Shown here: positions 1-8,705 of the stretch, one piece after another
How the letters are laid out: each line of letters begins with the position of its first letter
Position numbering within the stretch: position 1 is the stretch's first letter
Origin: Erythrobacter sp.
GTDB lineage: Bacteria > Pseudomonadota > Alphaproteobacteria > Sphingomonadales > Sphingomonadaceae
Reading direction: 5' to 3'
Assembly (NCBI GenBank): GCA_030148605.1
Contig: JASBTD010000024.1
Span: 1-34,097, forward strand
DNA: 34,097 nt
The notes under the pieces: generated by a model
The model's input: only the letters and a program-made list of their open reading frames with translations
Databases searched by the model: none
Told to the model about the DNA's origin: nothing
Program-made: the position numbers and the translations under genes

Positions 1-784
1 TCTTGGGGACATGGAGCTTGCGCCCGCCGCCGACATCAAGCTCGCCCGATGGGACATGTTCGGCATCTTCCGGTTTGTAGTCTGTCAGGCGAAAGAACAC
101 TTCGCGCACTTGCGCTGTGGCTTCATCACCCAGCGGGGTATGCCAGCTGGCGATCCCTGCCAGTCGGTCCAGCCGGTAGTCGACCGGCCCGTTGAGCGGC
201 AGCACATCAAGCCGTTCATTGATCAGGTCGATGAAGGGCAGAAAGTGCTCGCGGTTGAGCCCGTCCTTGTAGAGATCATGCGGGGGGCGGTTGCTGGTGG
301 TGACGATGGTAACCGCTTCGTCCATGATCAGTGCACGGAACAGCCGGCTCATGATCATGGCATCGGCGGAGTTGTTGACCACCATCTCGTCAAACGCCAG
401 GCAGCGAACCCCTTCGGCAAGCTGCCTGGCAACGGGCGGGATCGGGTCGCCGCTCTTGCTCTTGCGGGCTTCGCGCAGCAGCGCGTGCACTTCCTGCATG
501 AAAGCGTGAAAATGCACGCGGCGCTTGCGATCGATGCCCAGAGTCTCGATGAACAGGTCCATCAGCATGGATTTGCCGCGCCCGACACCGCCCCACATGT
601 AGACGCCTTCGACAGCCTCCGGCTTGCGCGTCAATGCGCGCCACAGCACGGAGCCGCGCTTGGGAACAGCTTCCAGATCAGCCTGAAGGCGCGCGAGCCG
701 TTCCGCAGCAGCGCGTTGATCGGGATCGGCCTTCAGCTCCCCGGCGGCGATCAGAGCATCGTAGCGAGCGAGTATGCCGCTCAT
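1..784 (-). CDS. zapE: Cell division ATPase ZapE (AFG1 family), 3' end outside window
   Basis: The reverse strand from an ATG at 784 reads without a stop to the window edge, giving 261 codons of a protein usually near 370 residues, so the C-terminus is missing. Residues 64-73 form a Walker A loop (GGVGRGKSML), and a Walker B-like CLAFDEM lies near residue 130. The later TSNRPPHDLY and GLNREHFLPFI segments are typical of the AFG1/ZapE family. In enterobacteria ZapE is a cytoplasmic ATPase that acts at the Z-ring; in mitochondria the homologue helps respiratory-complex quality control. It starts 4 bases after the thioesterase gene ends and is probably co-transcribed with it and sdhB. The family is clear; the exact role here is inferred. 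Confidence 0.9.
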   Translation of the reverse strand, partial: MSGILARYDALIAAGELKADPDQRAAAERLARLQADLEAVPKRGSVLWRALTRKPEAVEGVYMWGGVGRGKSMLMDLFIETLGIDRKRRVHFHAFMQEVHALLREARKSKSGDPIPPVARQLAEGVRCLAFDEMVVNNSADAMIMSRLFRALIMDEAVTIVTTSNRPPHDLYKDGLNREHFLPFIDLINERLDVLPLNGPVDYRLDRLAGIASWHTPLGDEATAQVREVFFRLTDYKPEDAEHVPSGELDVGGGRKLHVPK

Positions 785-788
785 GGCG

Positions 789-1247
789 TTAGCCGCGCGG
801 CACGAACTTGCGGATGATCCCGCTATAGGCGCAGATGCGATCCTCATCCTGCACCACTTCGCCGCGCACGAACACGAGTTTGCCGGTCTCGCGCATGATC
901 TCTGTCACAGCGTCAAGCGGCCGCTTCGGATCACCGCCGCCGATGAACTGAGTCGACAGCTCCAGCGTCACGGAAGGCCCGGCATTGCCGCTGCCCACCA
1001 CATGCATGGTGGTGAAAAGCGAGATGTCGATCAGCGCAAGCGAAACCGCTCCATGGATGATGCCTTGCAGGTTCTCATGCTTGCGCTCAGGGAACATCCG
1101 CAAGCGGCACTTGTCGCCTTCACGCCGGGTGATGAGCTTGCCCATCACCGCACCGTTGAACAGCGTATCGTCCTTCAGGTTCCAGTGATGCCAGCCCGGA
1201 TTCTCCGGATCGGGCTTATGGTCGAATATGTCGTCTTTGAGCGCCAT
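789..1247 (-). CDS. PaaI-family hotdog-fold thioesterase
   Basis: This 152-residue protein has the length and pattern of a single hotdog domain. The segment HGAVSLALIDIS (residues 65-76) carries the HG pair and the downstream Asp typical of PaaI/YdiI thioesterases, which hydrolyse acyl-CoA thioesters in the cytoplasm. The rest alternates strands as expected, ending in a VRGEVVQDEDRICAYSGIIR-like sheet. The actual acyl-CoA substrate cannot be read from the sequence. It lies between sdhB and zapE on the same strand with very short gaps, so the three genes are probably one transcript. Confidence 0.82.
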   Translation of the reverse strand: MALKDDIFDHKPDPENPGWHHWNLKDDTLFNGAVMGKLITRREGDKCRLRMFPERKHENLQGIIHGAVSLALIDISLFTTMHVVGSGNAGPSVTLELSTQFIGGGDPKRPLDAVTEIMRETGKLVFVRGEVVQDEDRICAYSGIIRKFVPRG

Positions 1248-1263
1248 GGATGGGCTGTTGCGA

Positions 1264-2070
1264 TCAGATCGCGCGCTCTGCCATCATCTTCTTGGTTTCC
1301 GCGATTGCCTTGGCCGGGCTCAGGCCCTTGGGGCACACATTGGCGCAATTCATGATGGTGTGGCAGCGATAGAGGCGGAAGGGATCTTCCAGCTGGTCCA
1401 AACGCTCGCCTGTCATTTCGTCGCGGCTATCGGCCAACCAGCGATAGGCTTGCAGCAGGATCGCGGGGCCTAGGAACTTGTCCGAATTCCACCAGTAGCT
1501 GGGGCATGAAGTCGAACAGCAGGCGCACAGGATACACTCGTAAAGCCCATCCAGCTTTTCGCGTTGTTCGGGCGACTGCAGGCGTTCCTTGCCGCTCGGC
1601 GTCGGGCTAACGGTTTGCAGCCACGGGCGGATGCTGGCGTATTGCGCGTAGAAGTGCGTGAAATCGGGCACCAGATCCTTGATTACTTCCATATGCGGCA
1701 GCGGCGTGATCCGGATCTCGCCCGGCAGGTCTTCGATGGCAGTGGTGCAGGCAAGGCCATTCTTGCCGTTCATGTTCATAGCGCATGATCCGCAAATCCC
1801 CTCGCGGCAGCTGCGGCGGAAAGTCAGCGTCGGATCAGTCTCGTTCTTGATCTTGAACAGAGCGTCCAGAACCATCGGGCCGCAATTGTCGAGATCGATT
1901 TCGAACTTGTCATAGCGCGGGTTTTCGCCGCTATCGGGATCATAGCGATAGATCTTGAAACTCTTCACCCGCTTGGCGCCATCCGCTCCCTCGACCTTGC
2001 TCGGGACAAGCTTGTGCGTCTTGCCCTTGCCGGTGATCTTCGAATTCTTGGGGAGAGTGAATGTCGCCAT
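1264..2070 (-). CDS. sdhB: Succinate dehydrogenase iron-sulfur subunit
   Basis: A 268-residue iron-sulfur subunit of respiratory complex II, which passes electrons from the flavoprotein SdhA to the quinone site on SdhC/SdhD. All cluster ligands are visible: C88, C93, C96 and C108 for the [2Fe-2S] centre ([13 protein letters not shown]), then C179, C182, C185 and C189 ([11 protein letters not shown]) and C236, C242 and C246 ([11 protein letters not shown]) for the [4Fe-4S] and [3Fe-4S] centres. The N-terminus has about 30 residues rich in Lys before the ferredoxin domain, as in other alphaproteobacteria. The neighbouring upstream gene is a divergent dehydrogenase, so sdhC, sdhD and sdhA are not directly attached to it here. 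Confidence 0.97.
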   Translation of the reverse strand: MATFTLPKNSKITGKGKTHKLVPSKVEGADGAKRVKSFKIYRYDPDSGENPRYDKFEIDLDNCGPMVLDALFKIKNETDPTLTFRRSCREGICGSCAMNMNGKNGLACTTAIEDLPGEIRITPLPHMEVIKDLVPDFTHFYAQYASIRPWLQTVSPTPSGKERLQSPEQREKLDGLYECILCACCSTSCPSYWWNSDKFLGPAILLQAYRWLADSRDEMTGERLDQLEDPFRLYRCHTIMNCANVCPKGLSPAKAIAETKKMMAERAI

Positions 2071-2315
2071 GAAACGTGAATCCTGTTTGCTGCTGGCCTC
2101 TCTCTAGCGCGTCTCGCGCCAAGGGCAAGGGATGTGCTGTTGAGACTTTTGATGAGGCTGTTGAGCCAGATCGAATTCCCGCTGCGTCTCGGGCAAATCC
2201 TACAGGATGGAACACATGGAACACAGTCCATGGGCGAAAAAGTCTCCAGCGCATGCGCGGATGGTGAAAGCGGGTTTGCAGGGAACTTCAGAGCCATGCG
2301 GCCCGTTTACACGCC

Positions 2316-3053
2316 ATGAGCGATGTAGGACAGCAATGGCCGCACACGGCGGCGATCTTCGGCGCGTCAGGCGGTATCGGTGCGGCGCTGGTGCGCGCGC
2401 TGGGCGAGCGCGGCGTGGAGCGGATATATGCGGGATCGCGCAGCGGAATTGCCTTGGACGGGCCCGGAGTGACGCCTTTCCGCTTCGATCTGACCGATGA
2501 AGCGAGCATCGCGGCGGCCGCTGAGGAGATGCGCGACAACCCGCCAGAACTGGTCATCGTGACGACTGGCGTGCTGACGCTGAGCGATGGTACAGGGCCG
2601 GAGAAAAGCCTCAAGCAGATCGATGGCGCGGCGATGAGCGAGGTCTTCGCGCTTAACACCATCGGCCCCGCACTGATCGCCAAGCACATGCTGCCGTTAT
2701 TCCCGCGCGATCGGCGGGCCGTGTTCGCAGCGCTCTCAGCTCGGGTTGGCTCGATATCTGACAATGGGCTGGGCGGGTGGCACAGCTATCGTGCGAGCAA
2801 GGCGGCGCTTAACATGCTGCTGAAGAACTTCGCGATCGAGCTTGGCCGTACGCACGATCAGGCGACTATCATCGGCCTGCATCCGGGCACAGTCGATACC
2901 GCGCTGTCAGAACCGTTCCAGTCCGGCCTGCCGGAAGGGCAACTGACGGAACCTGAAGAAGCAGCGGCGAATTTGCTTGGCGTGATTGACGGCTTGACGC
3001 AGCGGCAATCTGGCAAGGTTCTCGATTGGAAGGGCGAGGAAATTGCGGCCTGA
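2316..3053 (+). CDS. Short-chain dehydrogenase/reductase, C-factor-like
   Basis: A 245-residue classical SDR. The NAD(P)-binding glycine motif GASGGIG is at residues 16-22, the catalytic serine region is ALSARVGS, and the catalytic YRASK has Tyr158 and Lys162. The C-terminal VLDWKGEEI ending and overall length resemble C-factor/CsgA-like SDRs, whose substrates are mostly unknown. It diverges from sdhB across 245 bases with no recognisable gene, and ends 5 bases from the convergent flippase gene. The fold and cofactor are certain; the substrate is not. Confidence 0.88.
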   Translation: MSDVGQQWPHTAAIFGASGGIGAALVRALGERGVERIYAGSRSGIALDGPGVTPFRFDLTDEASIAAAAEEMRDNPPELVIVTTGVLTLSDGTGPEKSLKQIDGAAMSEVFALNTIGPALIAKHMLPLFPRDRRAVFAALSARVGSISDNGLGGWHSYRASKAALNMLLKNFAIELGRTHDQATIIGLHPGTVDTALSEPFQSGLPEGQLTEPEEAAANLLGVIDGLTQRQSGKVLDWKGEEIAA

Positions 3054-3058
3054 CGCAG

Positions 3059-4456
3059 CTATTGCTGCGCAATCGCGGCCTGTTCGCGCTTGAGTGTAAC
3101 GAGGGCCATAAGACCCATGGCCAGATAACCGATCGCGGCACCAATCACGAGCGCCCAGGCTATGCCTTGTTCAGCAAAACTTCCAACCAGCAACAAAATA
3201 CCGATCGCAGCAGCCACTACTGTCACGAAATGGGCCAACAGCGAAAGGCGGGCGCGCCCGGTTGAGTGTAGCACAGGTTCGAATGCTACTGCGGCCAGTT
3301 CGATGCTGGATACGATTACCAGCGGTATCAGGATAGTGTAACCGCTGCGGAAGTCCTCGCCCCCCAGCAAGGCCAGCAAATGGCCGCCCACAGCTGAAAC
3401 CGCGATCACCACAATGGCTCCGCCAAATCCTGCAAGCCGGGTGGTTTGCCAGGCGAGCTTCTTGAATTCCTCGATTGCCGAGGCAACACGCGCACGGGCT
3501 ATCTCGGCATAGGCTGCACGGCTCAACAGGCTGGAAAGCTTGGCCAGGCCTTGCGCCAGTTGGTGTGCCAGCCGGTAAACACCGGCTGCACTTGTGCCGA
3601 CGAAATAGCCCACAGCCAGCAGCGGACCATGGCGGAACAGGGAATCAAGCGTTGCGCTGAGATAGGTGATGCCAAAGAACCGCACCAGGTCCGGATTCTC
3701 CAGCCGCGCATGAAATGCCTTGCCCAGATGCTGCAGGCGGATAGCCTGCGGGCTGAGCTTGCGCGCGACAATCCAGTACACAATGGCTTCGATCAGGTCG
3801 ATCACGGCCCAGGCAATCAGGAACAGCATCAGGCTGGGCCCTGTTATCGCGATCACTGCAGCCGCAATCAGTCTCCCGGCTGGAACAATCGCTTCGACAT
3901 ATACTGCGATGTCAAAGCGATTGAGCGCGCGCACGATCCCCGTTGGGGTAGAAACCAGCGCCCACAGGGCAGCGACATTGAACCAGAATGCAATGTCGAC
4001 CAGTTCCGGGTTGAGATCGAGTTCGGCTGCAAACTGATAGAATACGACATAGGCGATAGCGCAGCCGACAATGGCACCAACCACATCGAGTATCAGCCCC
4101 ATCATGCTCAAACGACCGAAGCCGTCCCAATCCTCGTCATGGATCTGTTTGACGCCGAAGCGCACGATGGTCTGCCATGTCTGGAAGCCGGCTATCGCGA
4201 TCAGGGCCTGAGAGGTGCCGAAAATAAGCGAAAAGTGCCCGAAATCCTTAAGCCCAAGCGTGCGAGTGAGAATCGCGAGATAGATCAGCGAGCACACTGC
4301 ACCAAACCCCTTGCCGCCGATAAGCCAGGCGACATTGGTCAGCATCCGCGACAAGAGCGAACGCGGTTCAGGGACGATTTGTGCACTATCCTGCATCTGG
4401 TTTGCGCTTTGGACGAGCGCGATGCGCTCTGCAAGCGCGCCTTTGCGACTTGCCAC
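3059..4456 (-). CDS. Polysaccharide/lipid flippase-like membrane protein (Wzx/MOP type)
   Basis: A 465-residue integral membrane protein with about 12-14 hydrophobic segments, e.g. VLILDVVGAIVGCAIAYVVF-like and LFLIAWAVIDLIEAIVYW stretches. It opens with LLSRMLTNVAWLIGGKGFGAV, the usual beginning of oligosaccharide flippases of the MOP superfamily, which move lipid-linked sugars or other lipids to the periplasmic face. The start used is a GTG at 4456; an ATG at 4396 (residue 21) would still keep the whole membrane domain, and neither has a strong ribosome site. It is divergent, by 49 bases, from a cytidylyltransferase-like gene, which fits an envelope-synthesis role. The substrate is unknown. 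Confidence 0.8.
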   Translation of the reverse strand: MASRKGALAERIALVQSANQMQDSAQIVPEPRSLLSRMLTNVAWLIGGKGFGAVCSLIYLAILTRTLGLKDFGHFSLIFGTSQALIAIAGFQTWQTIVRFGVKQIHDEDWDGFGRLSMMGLILDVVGAIVGCAIAYVVFYQFAAELDLNPELVDIAFWFNVAALWALVSTPTGIVRALNRFDIAVYVEAIVPAGRLIAAAVIAITGPSLMLFLIAWAVIDLIEAIVYWIVARKLSPQAIRLQHLGKAFHARLENPDLVRFFGITYLSATLDSLFRHGPLLAVGYFVGTSAAGVYRLAHQLAQGLAKLSSLLSRAAYAEIARARVASAIEEFKKLAWQTTRLAGFGGAIVVIAVSAVGGHLLALLGGEDFRSGYTILIPLVIVSSIELAAVAFEPVLHSTGRARLSLLAHFVTVVAAAIGILLLVGSFAEQGIAWALVIGAAIGYLAMGLMALVTLKREQAAIAQQ

Positions 4457-4505
4457 AGACTAACGAAGCGTTGCGGCGAAGCGTTTGTCCGCCTAAGGCG
4501 CGGCC

Positions 4506-5252
4506 ATGATCGAACACGCAATTATCTTGAGTGCGGGGCAAGGTTCGCGGCTGCTGCCGCTGACCGCTGAACGGCCCAAATGCCTCATCGAGTTTTCGGG
4601 CAGGAGCCTGATCGAATGGCAGATCGAAATGCTAGCGCGTGGCGGCGTTAAGCGGATCGACGTCGTGACGGGCTTCATGACTGACCGGCTTGAGCAAGAA
4701 CTCGGCAAGATCAATGACCCGCGTGTAGAAATCACCTGTCATTTCAACCCCTTCTTCAAGGTTGCTGACAATCTCGGCTCTTGCTGGATTGTGCGCGAAC
4801 AGATGGATGGCGATTTCCTGATCCTCAACGGTGACACGCTGGTTTCGGAAGAGATCGTGCAAAAGGTTCAGGAAGGCTCGGACTGGCCGATTGCTGTCAC
4901 TGTCGATGTGAAGCCGGCCTATGACAGCGATGACATGAAGGTCAGCCGGGGCGAGAACGGCCGATTGGCGCGCATCGGTAAGACACTGACCGCGGAAGAG
5001 AGCAATTCGGAATCGATCGGTTTCCTGGCCTTTCGCGGCGAAGGGGCGGATCTGTTCCGCGAAACTGTTCGCCAGGTCATGCGCACGCCCGATGGCGTGA
5101 ATCACTGGTATCTCAAAGTGATCGACATGATTGCGGATAGCGGCAAGGTCGGCACCAAGTCGATCGAAGGCTTGGACTGGGCCGAAGTCGACTTTCTCAA
5201 CGATATCGAGATTGCGACCGCGTTGACTGATCGCTGGGCAAGCAACGGTTGA
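4506..5252 (+). CDS. Nucleotidyltransferase, phosphocholine-cytidylyltransferase-like
   Basis: A 248-residue Rossmann-like nucleotidyltransferase. The signature AGQGSRLLPLTAERPKCL spans residues 10-27, with a metal-binding Asp in LILNGDT (D110) and a C-terminal WAEVDFLND segment as in LicC-type enzymes. Such enzymes activate a phospho-alcohol or sugar phosphate with CTP or another NTP. The short length, without a beta-helix acyltransferase domain, favours a cytidylyltransferase over GlmU-type proteins. An AAGG-like ribosome site lies about 9 bases before the ATG. The nearby CDP-alcohol phosphotransferase would be a logical consumer of a CDP-activated product; that link is inference. Confidence 0.8.
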   Translation: MIEHAIILSAGQGSRLLPLTAERPKCLIEFSGRSLIEWQIEMLARGGVKRIDVVTGFMTDRLEQELGKINDPRVEITCHFNPFFKVADNLGSCWIVREQMDGDFLILNGDTLVSEEIVQKVQEGSDWPIAVTVDVKPAYDSDDMKVSRGENGRLARIGKTLTAEESNSESIGFLAFRGEGADLFRETVRQVMRTPDGVNHWYLKVIDMIADSGKVGTKSIEGLDWAEVDFLNDIEIATALTDRWASNG

Positions 5253-5262
5253 CTGCCGCAGG

Positions 5263-6171
5263 TCAGACCTTGCTCGCGAGGTAATCCAGGGCGCGATGAA
5301 CGCCATGGCGCCCAAGCTGGCGACCGGAGAGATGCTTGAAATAGCGATCAAGCTGCGCATTGGCATCGCTTGTAAAATGCCCGCGTGCAGCATCGTGATA
5401 TCGCGCAGCGAGATCGGCCTTGCCATAGGTCAGCGCCAGCAAGATCAGCTTGGCTGCAGTGGCCTTGTCGGCCGCTAGCTTCTCCATCAGTTCATCGTCA
5501 CGCCTCATGAACAATGTGTCGCAAAAGGCCAGTCTGCCAGCTCTCAATCCGCGGCTGACTCCGGGATTTACCACGCCTGCGCTGTTTTGGTGGCGATAGC
5601 GCTTGATGCGCCACAGATCGATGAGTTCAAATCCCATCTCGTCCATGAAGGCAACCACGCCGGAGAACTTGGTCAATCCGGTATAGCGTTCGATGAAGGA
5701 TAGCTCGATCTCGGCTGCAAGGACCGACCGTGTCAGACATTCTCGGGCTCCCTCCAACACATCCATTTCGCCGCCCTGGACATCGATCTTGATCATCTCA
5801 GGCTGGAAGCCGTGCCTTTGCGCAAGGTCATCCAGCCGCCGCAGCTTGACCGGCAGACGTTCGACGATCTCGGTATGTTGCGGCTTGTCCCAGAACCGTG
5901 CAAGCAACGCGCGCGCCGGAGGCAACAGCGATGTCATGCTGATGCGCTTGGTGACCAGAAGCTCGCCGTCTCGTTCCGATGAGCCCAGCGCGCATGGCAA
6001 GGTCAATGTTTGCCCGTCATCGCTTTCTTCATCAAGCGGCTCGAAACCGATCAGGCGGATGTGTTCTGCGAGCGGCCTCCAGCGGCCATGCAATCCGCCG
6101 GCAGCGCCAACATCGACCAGGGTTATCCGGTCGTTGTCGAAAAGGATGTCAGCAATTCTGTCAATTTGCAT
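5263..6171 (-). CDS. FkbM-family methyltransferase
   Basis: A 302-residue protein with an N-terminal SAM-binding motif VDVGAAGG (residues 19-26) and the FkbM-typical segment KIDVQGGEMDVLEGA near residue 150. FkbM-family enzymes O-methylate sugars, polyketides and other hydroxyl groups, and in bacteria they often belong to surface-glycan clusters. The last 80 residues are an extra helical tail of unknown role. Its start overlaps the end of the HIT-like gene by 11 bases, so translation is probably coupled, and it ends 10 bases from the convergent nucleotidyltransferase. Confidence 0.84.
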   Translation of the reverse strand: MQIDRIADILFDNDRITLVDVGAAGGLHGRWRPLAEHIRLIGFEPLDEESDDGQTLTLPCALGSSERDGELLVTKRISMTSLLPPARALLARFWDKPQHTEIVERLPVKLRRLDDLAQRHGFQPEMIKIDVQGGEMDVLEGARECLTRSVLAAEIELSFIERYTGLTKFSGVVAFMDEMGFELIDLWRIKRYRHQNSAGVVNPGVSRGLRAGRLAFCDTLFMRRDDELMEKLAADKATAAKLILLALTYGKADLAARYHDAARGHFTSDANAQLDRYFKHLSGRQLGRHGVHRALDYLASKV

Positions 6172-6616
6172 CTGTTTGGATACCTTCAGCCGCGAACAGC
6201 GGCTTCAGTTCTGCACTCAATGCTGCCATCTGTTCTGCATCGAGTGGCACCGCTTCTCCGAGATCGGGCAGTTTGGGCCAGCCTGCGTCAACGAATTGCG
6301 AGCCGGCAAATTCACGCGAACCTTCATATCGCGGGATGACATGGAAATGGACCTGCGGGTCAACCATCATCAGCATCAGATAATTGATCTTGGCATAGTC
6401 GGTGAATTGCTTGAGCGCTGTCTCGATCGCCTGTGTCGCTTCGGCAAGCTCGGCATGCGCGCCTGCCGGCAGAGCAGAGAATTCGGTCACGTCTGACTTG
6501 GCTACAAGCACTAAACTTCCAAGTGTCGGCTGCGCCGGGCGCAGCAATATCAGCCAGTGCTCAAGCTCGCGCAGCAAGGTGCCCGGATATCCGAATTTCT
6601 CAGCGGTTGCATGCAT
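6161..6616 (-). CDS. HIT-like nucleotide hydrolase/transferase
   Basis: From the ATG at 6616 the product is 151 residues and begins MHATAEKFGYPGT. The HIT triad region reads QVHFHVIPRYEG, so the first of the three usual histidines is Gln while the central and last are kept. HIT proteins hydrolyse or transfer nucleoside phosphoesters; an altered first position is tolerated in some branches. The longer open frame up to 6727 overlaps the preceding gene and has no family resemblance, so I reject that extension. The gene starts 2 bases after the CDP-alcohol phosphotransferase stop and overlaps fkbM-like by 11 bases, making a three-gene operon. Confidence 0.8.
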   Translation of the reverse strand: MHATAEKFGYPGTLLRELEHWLILLRPAQPTLGSLVLVAKSDVTEFSALPAGAHAELAEATQAIETALKQFTDYAKINYLMLMMVDPQVHFHVIPRYEGSREFAGSQFVDAGWPKLPDLGEAVPLDAEQMAALSAELKPLFAAEGIQTDAN

Positions 6617-6618
6617 GC

Positions 6619-7749
6619 CTAACCCTCTGCCAGCCAGCTGGTGAGCTGTGAACCCTTCTTCGCCCGAGCAATCTCTGCCTGAACGAGCTGTATCATATGC
6701 ACCACCAGCGAGATGACTGTCCACCATGCGACCGCGATGATGCCGATATCGGGCCTGCCGAATAGCGTTGCGACAAACAGCAGCACCATATTGGGATTGC
6801 GCCGTGCGGTGATCAGTCGGAACTGGCTGTCGATGCGGCGCCAGACATGAATATGCATCAAGCCATTGCGGCGCATGAACAGACCTTCGATCAGGCGCTG
6901 CACGACATATCCGCCCTGAATTGCGATCTGGACCAGCCAGAATGTGGTGTTGTCGAGCTCAAGCCCCCAATAGACCAGCCCGGTCGCCCAGAACCACCAC
7001 CAGAAGGGCGGGTGAACCAGGTCAATCCCATGGTCGAAGATGTTGCCCCACCAGCTTGATGTGATCGTGCATCGCGCCAGCTTGCCGTCAACGGTGTCGA
7101 GCACCATGAACACCAGCCCCATCGCCATGCCCGCCCAATATTCGCCATAGGCAAAGGCGAAGGTTGCCGCGACGCACAGCACCGCGCCGATGGCGGTAAC
7201 CATATTGGGTGTCATGCCGATCTTGGCGGCAAGGCGGGTGAGAACCAGCGCCCATTCGGGCCACAGGTACTTGGTCAGGATATCCGTCACACCTTTGTAC
7301 GCGCCGAAGTAGCTCGCGCGCTCGATCGTGCGGACAGTGGCCGGCTCAAGCTTCTCCAGGAACGGCGTTTCTCTCTTGCGCAGCTGCTTGTTCTCGATTG
7401 TCGGGCCGTCTTCATAGGCTACCACATCAAGACCCGCTGCATCGCCCAGCGAAGTTTCATCCAGCATGGCTGCGCGAATACGCTCTGCTTGCTGCGGATT
7501 GCTTGCATGCGCCAGCGCGGGGACGCCGTCGCGCGTCAGCACATAGCCAGGATGCGCTGCCACATGCCGGATCCACGCCGGGTCCGCAGTATAGGCAGCA
7601 TTGACGAGCACCGTCGCGCCCGCGGCGCTCCCATCCATGCCAGAAGCATTGCCGATCCGGCGGGTACGTTCTTCCATGGTAAGCCCCCACAGCCTGGTGG
7701 GATTGCTTCCGACACTTTCGATTGCGGGCATTTGCGGCGCTTTATCCAT
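6619..7749 (-). CDS. CDP-alcohol phosphotransferase with extra N-terminal domain
   Basis: A 376-residue protein. The C-terminal half (about residues 150-365) is an integral membrane CDP-alcohol phosphotransferase with the full signature D218-x2-D221-G-x2-A-R226-x8-G235-x3-D239-x3-D243. These enzymes transfer a phospho-alcohol from CDP to a second alcohol, as in phosphatidylinositol or di-inositol phosphate synthesis. Residues 40-145 are a soluble region I do not recognise, ending in a basic NKQLRKRETPF motif before YKGVTDILTKYLWP. The ATG at 7749 lacks a clear ribosome site; an ATG at 7677 (residue 25) is preceded by GGGGG at good spacing and may be the true start. First gene of an operon with HIT and FkbM genes; divergent from the MobA-like gene. 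Confidence 0.86.
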   Translation of the reverse strand: MDKAPQMPAIESVGSNPTRLWGLTMEERTRRIGNASGMDGSAAGATVLVNAAYTADPAWIRHVAAHPGYVLTRDGVPALAHASNPQQAERIRAAMLDETSLGDAAGLDVVAYEDGPTIENKQLRKRETPFLEKLEPATVRTIERASYFGAYKGVTDILTKYLWPEWALVLTRLAAKIGMTPNMVTAIGAVLCVAATFAFAYGEYWAGMAMGLVFMVLDTVDGKLARCTITSSWWGNIFDHGIDLVHPPFWWWFWATGLVYWGLELDNTTFWLVQIAIQGGYVVQRLIEGLFMRRNGLMHIHVWRRIDSQFRLITARRNPNMVLLFVATLFGRPDIGIIAVAWWTVISLVVHMIQLVQAEIARAKKGSQLTSWLAEG

Positions 7750-7851
7750 GCGTCGCGCTTAAGCAGCGTGAGGCAAGGGGGCAATGCCCAAACGCGCAAA
7801 ACTGACAGCTGCGGCTATGTTTCAGCGAAACTGTTGGCTAGTGATGTGGTC

Positions 7852-8625
7852 ATGTCGCGCGATAAACCCACCCCGACATTGCTGGTACTGGCAGGCACGC
7901 GACCGGGCGGGGATCCCTTGGCGCAGAACGAAGGCGTGTCGCACAAGGCGCTGATCGATCTGGGCGGGCAGCCGATCCTTGCGCACGTGATTGCTGCACT
8001 CGAAGAATCCGGTGCAGGCAGGATCGCGGTTTCAAGCAGTGATCAGGCCGTGCGCGAACTGACGCAGGATTGCGGAGCAAGCACGCTGGAAGCGCAAGCC
8101 GGACCAAGCGCAAGCGTGGCCCACGCGCTGGACGCGCTTGGCACGCCGATGCTGGTGACAACATCGGATCATGCGCTGCTGCAAGCTCAATGGGTGAAAG
8201 ACCTGATCGCGGATACGCCGCCCAATGCCGATCTTGGCGTGATGCTGGCGCGGCGCAGCGATATCGAAGCGCGTTTGCCCGGCACGAGGCGGACCTATCT
8301 GAAATTTGCTGACGGCGAATGGTCCGGCTGCAATCTGTTCTACCTTCGCACGCCTGCCTCACGAGCTGCGATTGAATTGTGGCAGGCGATCGAAGCAGAC
8401 CGCAAGCGCCCATGGCGGATCGCATGGAAGCTGGGGCTGGGAACACTGCTTGCCTATGCGATAGGCCGCCTTACGCTGGCAGATGCAATCGCGAAACTCG
8501 GGGCGCGGATTGGCATCAGGGCGGTTCTGGTGCCAGCACGCGACGGACTGGCCGCGGTCGATGTCGACAAATCCGCCGATCTAGAGCTTGTTCGCAAGCT
8601 CTCGCAGCCTGATCGAGTGCATTGA
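7852..8625 (+). CDS. MobA-like NTP transferase domain protein
   Basis: A 257-residue protein beginning MSRDKPTPTLLVLAG. The segment LAGTRPGGDPLAQNEGVSHK (residues 13-32) is a variant of the MobA/nucleotidyltransferase phosphate-binding loop, and TTSDHALL carries the metal-binding Asp. The C-terminal half lacks any obvious second domain and contains a moderately hydrophobic stretch (GLGTLLAYAIG). The ATG at 7852 was chosen because the motif starts right after it; a longer frame reaching 7489 overlaps the divergent gene. Proteins of this type often sit beside CDP-alcohol phosphotransferases like the one 102 bases away; what it activates is not known. Confidence 0.78.
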   Translation: MSRDKPTPTLLVLAGTRPGGDPLAQNEGVSHKALIDLGGQPILAHVIAALEESGAGRIAVSSSDQAVRELTQDCGASTLEAQAGPSASVAHALDALGTPMLVTTSDHALLQAQWVKDLIADTPPNADLGVMLARRSDIEARLPGTRRTYLKFADGEWSGCNLFYLRTPASRAAIELWQAIEADRKRPWRIAWKLGLGTLLAYAIGRLTLADAIAKLGARIGIRAVLVPARDGLAAVDVDKSADLELVRKLSQPDRVH

Positions 8626-8705
8626 TCTCCAAGCACGAATTGGCATTCACAGATGAAAAACTTTCGCTAAGCTGCCCTTCTATACGTCGGTGAGGGGAGA
8701 TACCG

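Noticed and set aside
11..817. 268-codon plus-strand frame at the window start
   Set aside because: It is the shadow of zapE; the minus strand carries clear Walker motifs, while this translation has no recognisable domain.
2071..2315. Small gene in the sdhB-SDR gap
   Set aside because: The short frames there lack ribosome sites and family resemblance; the 245 bases look like a divergent promoter region.
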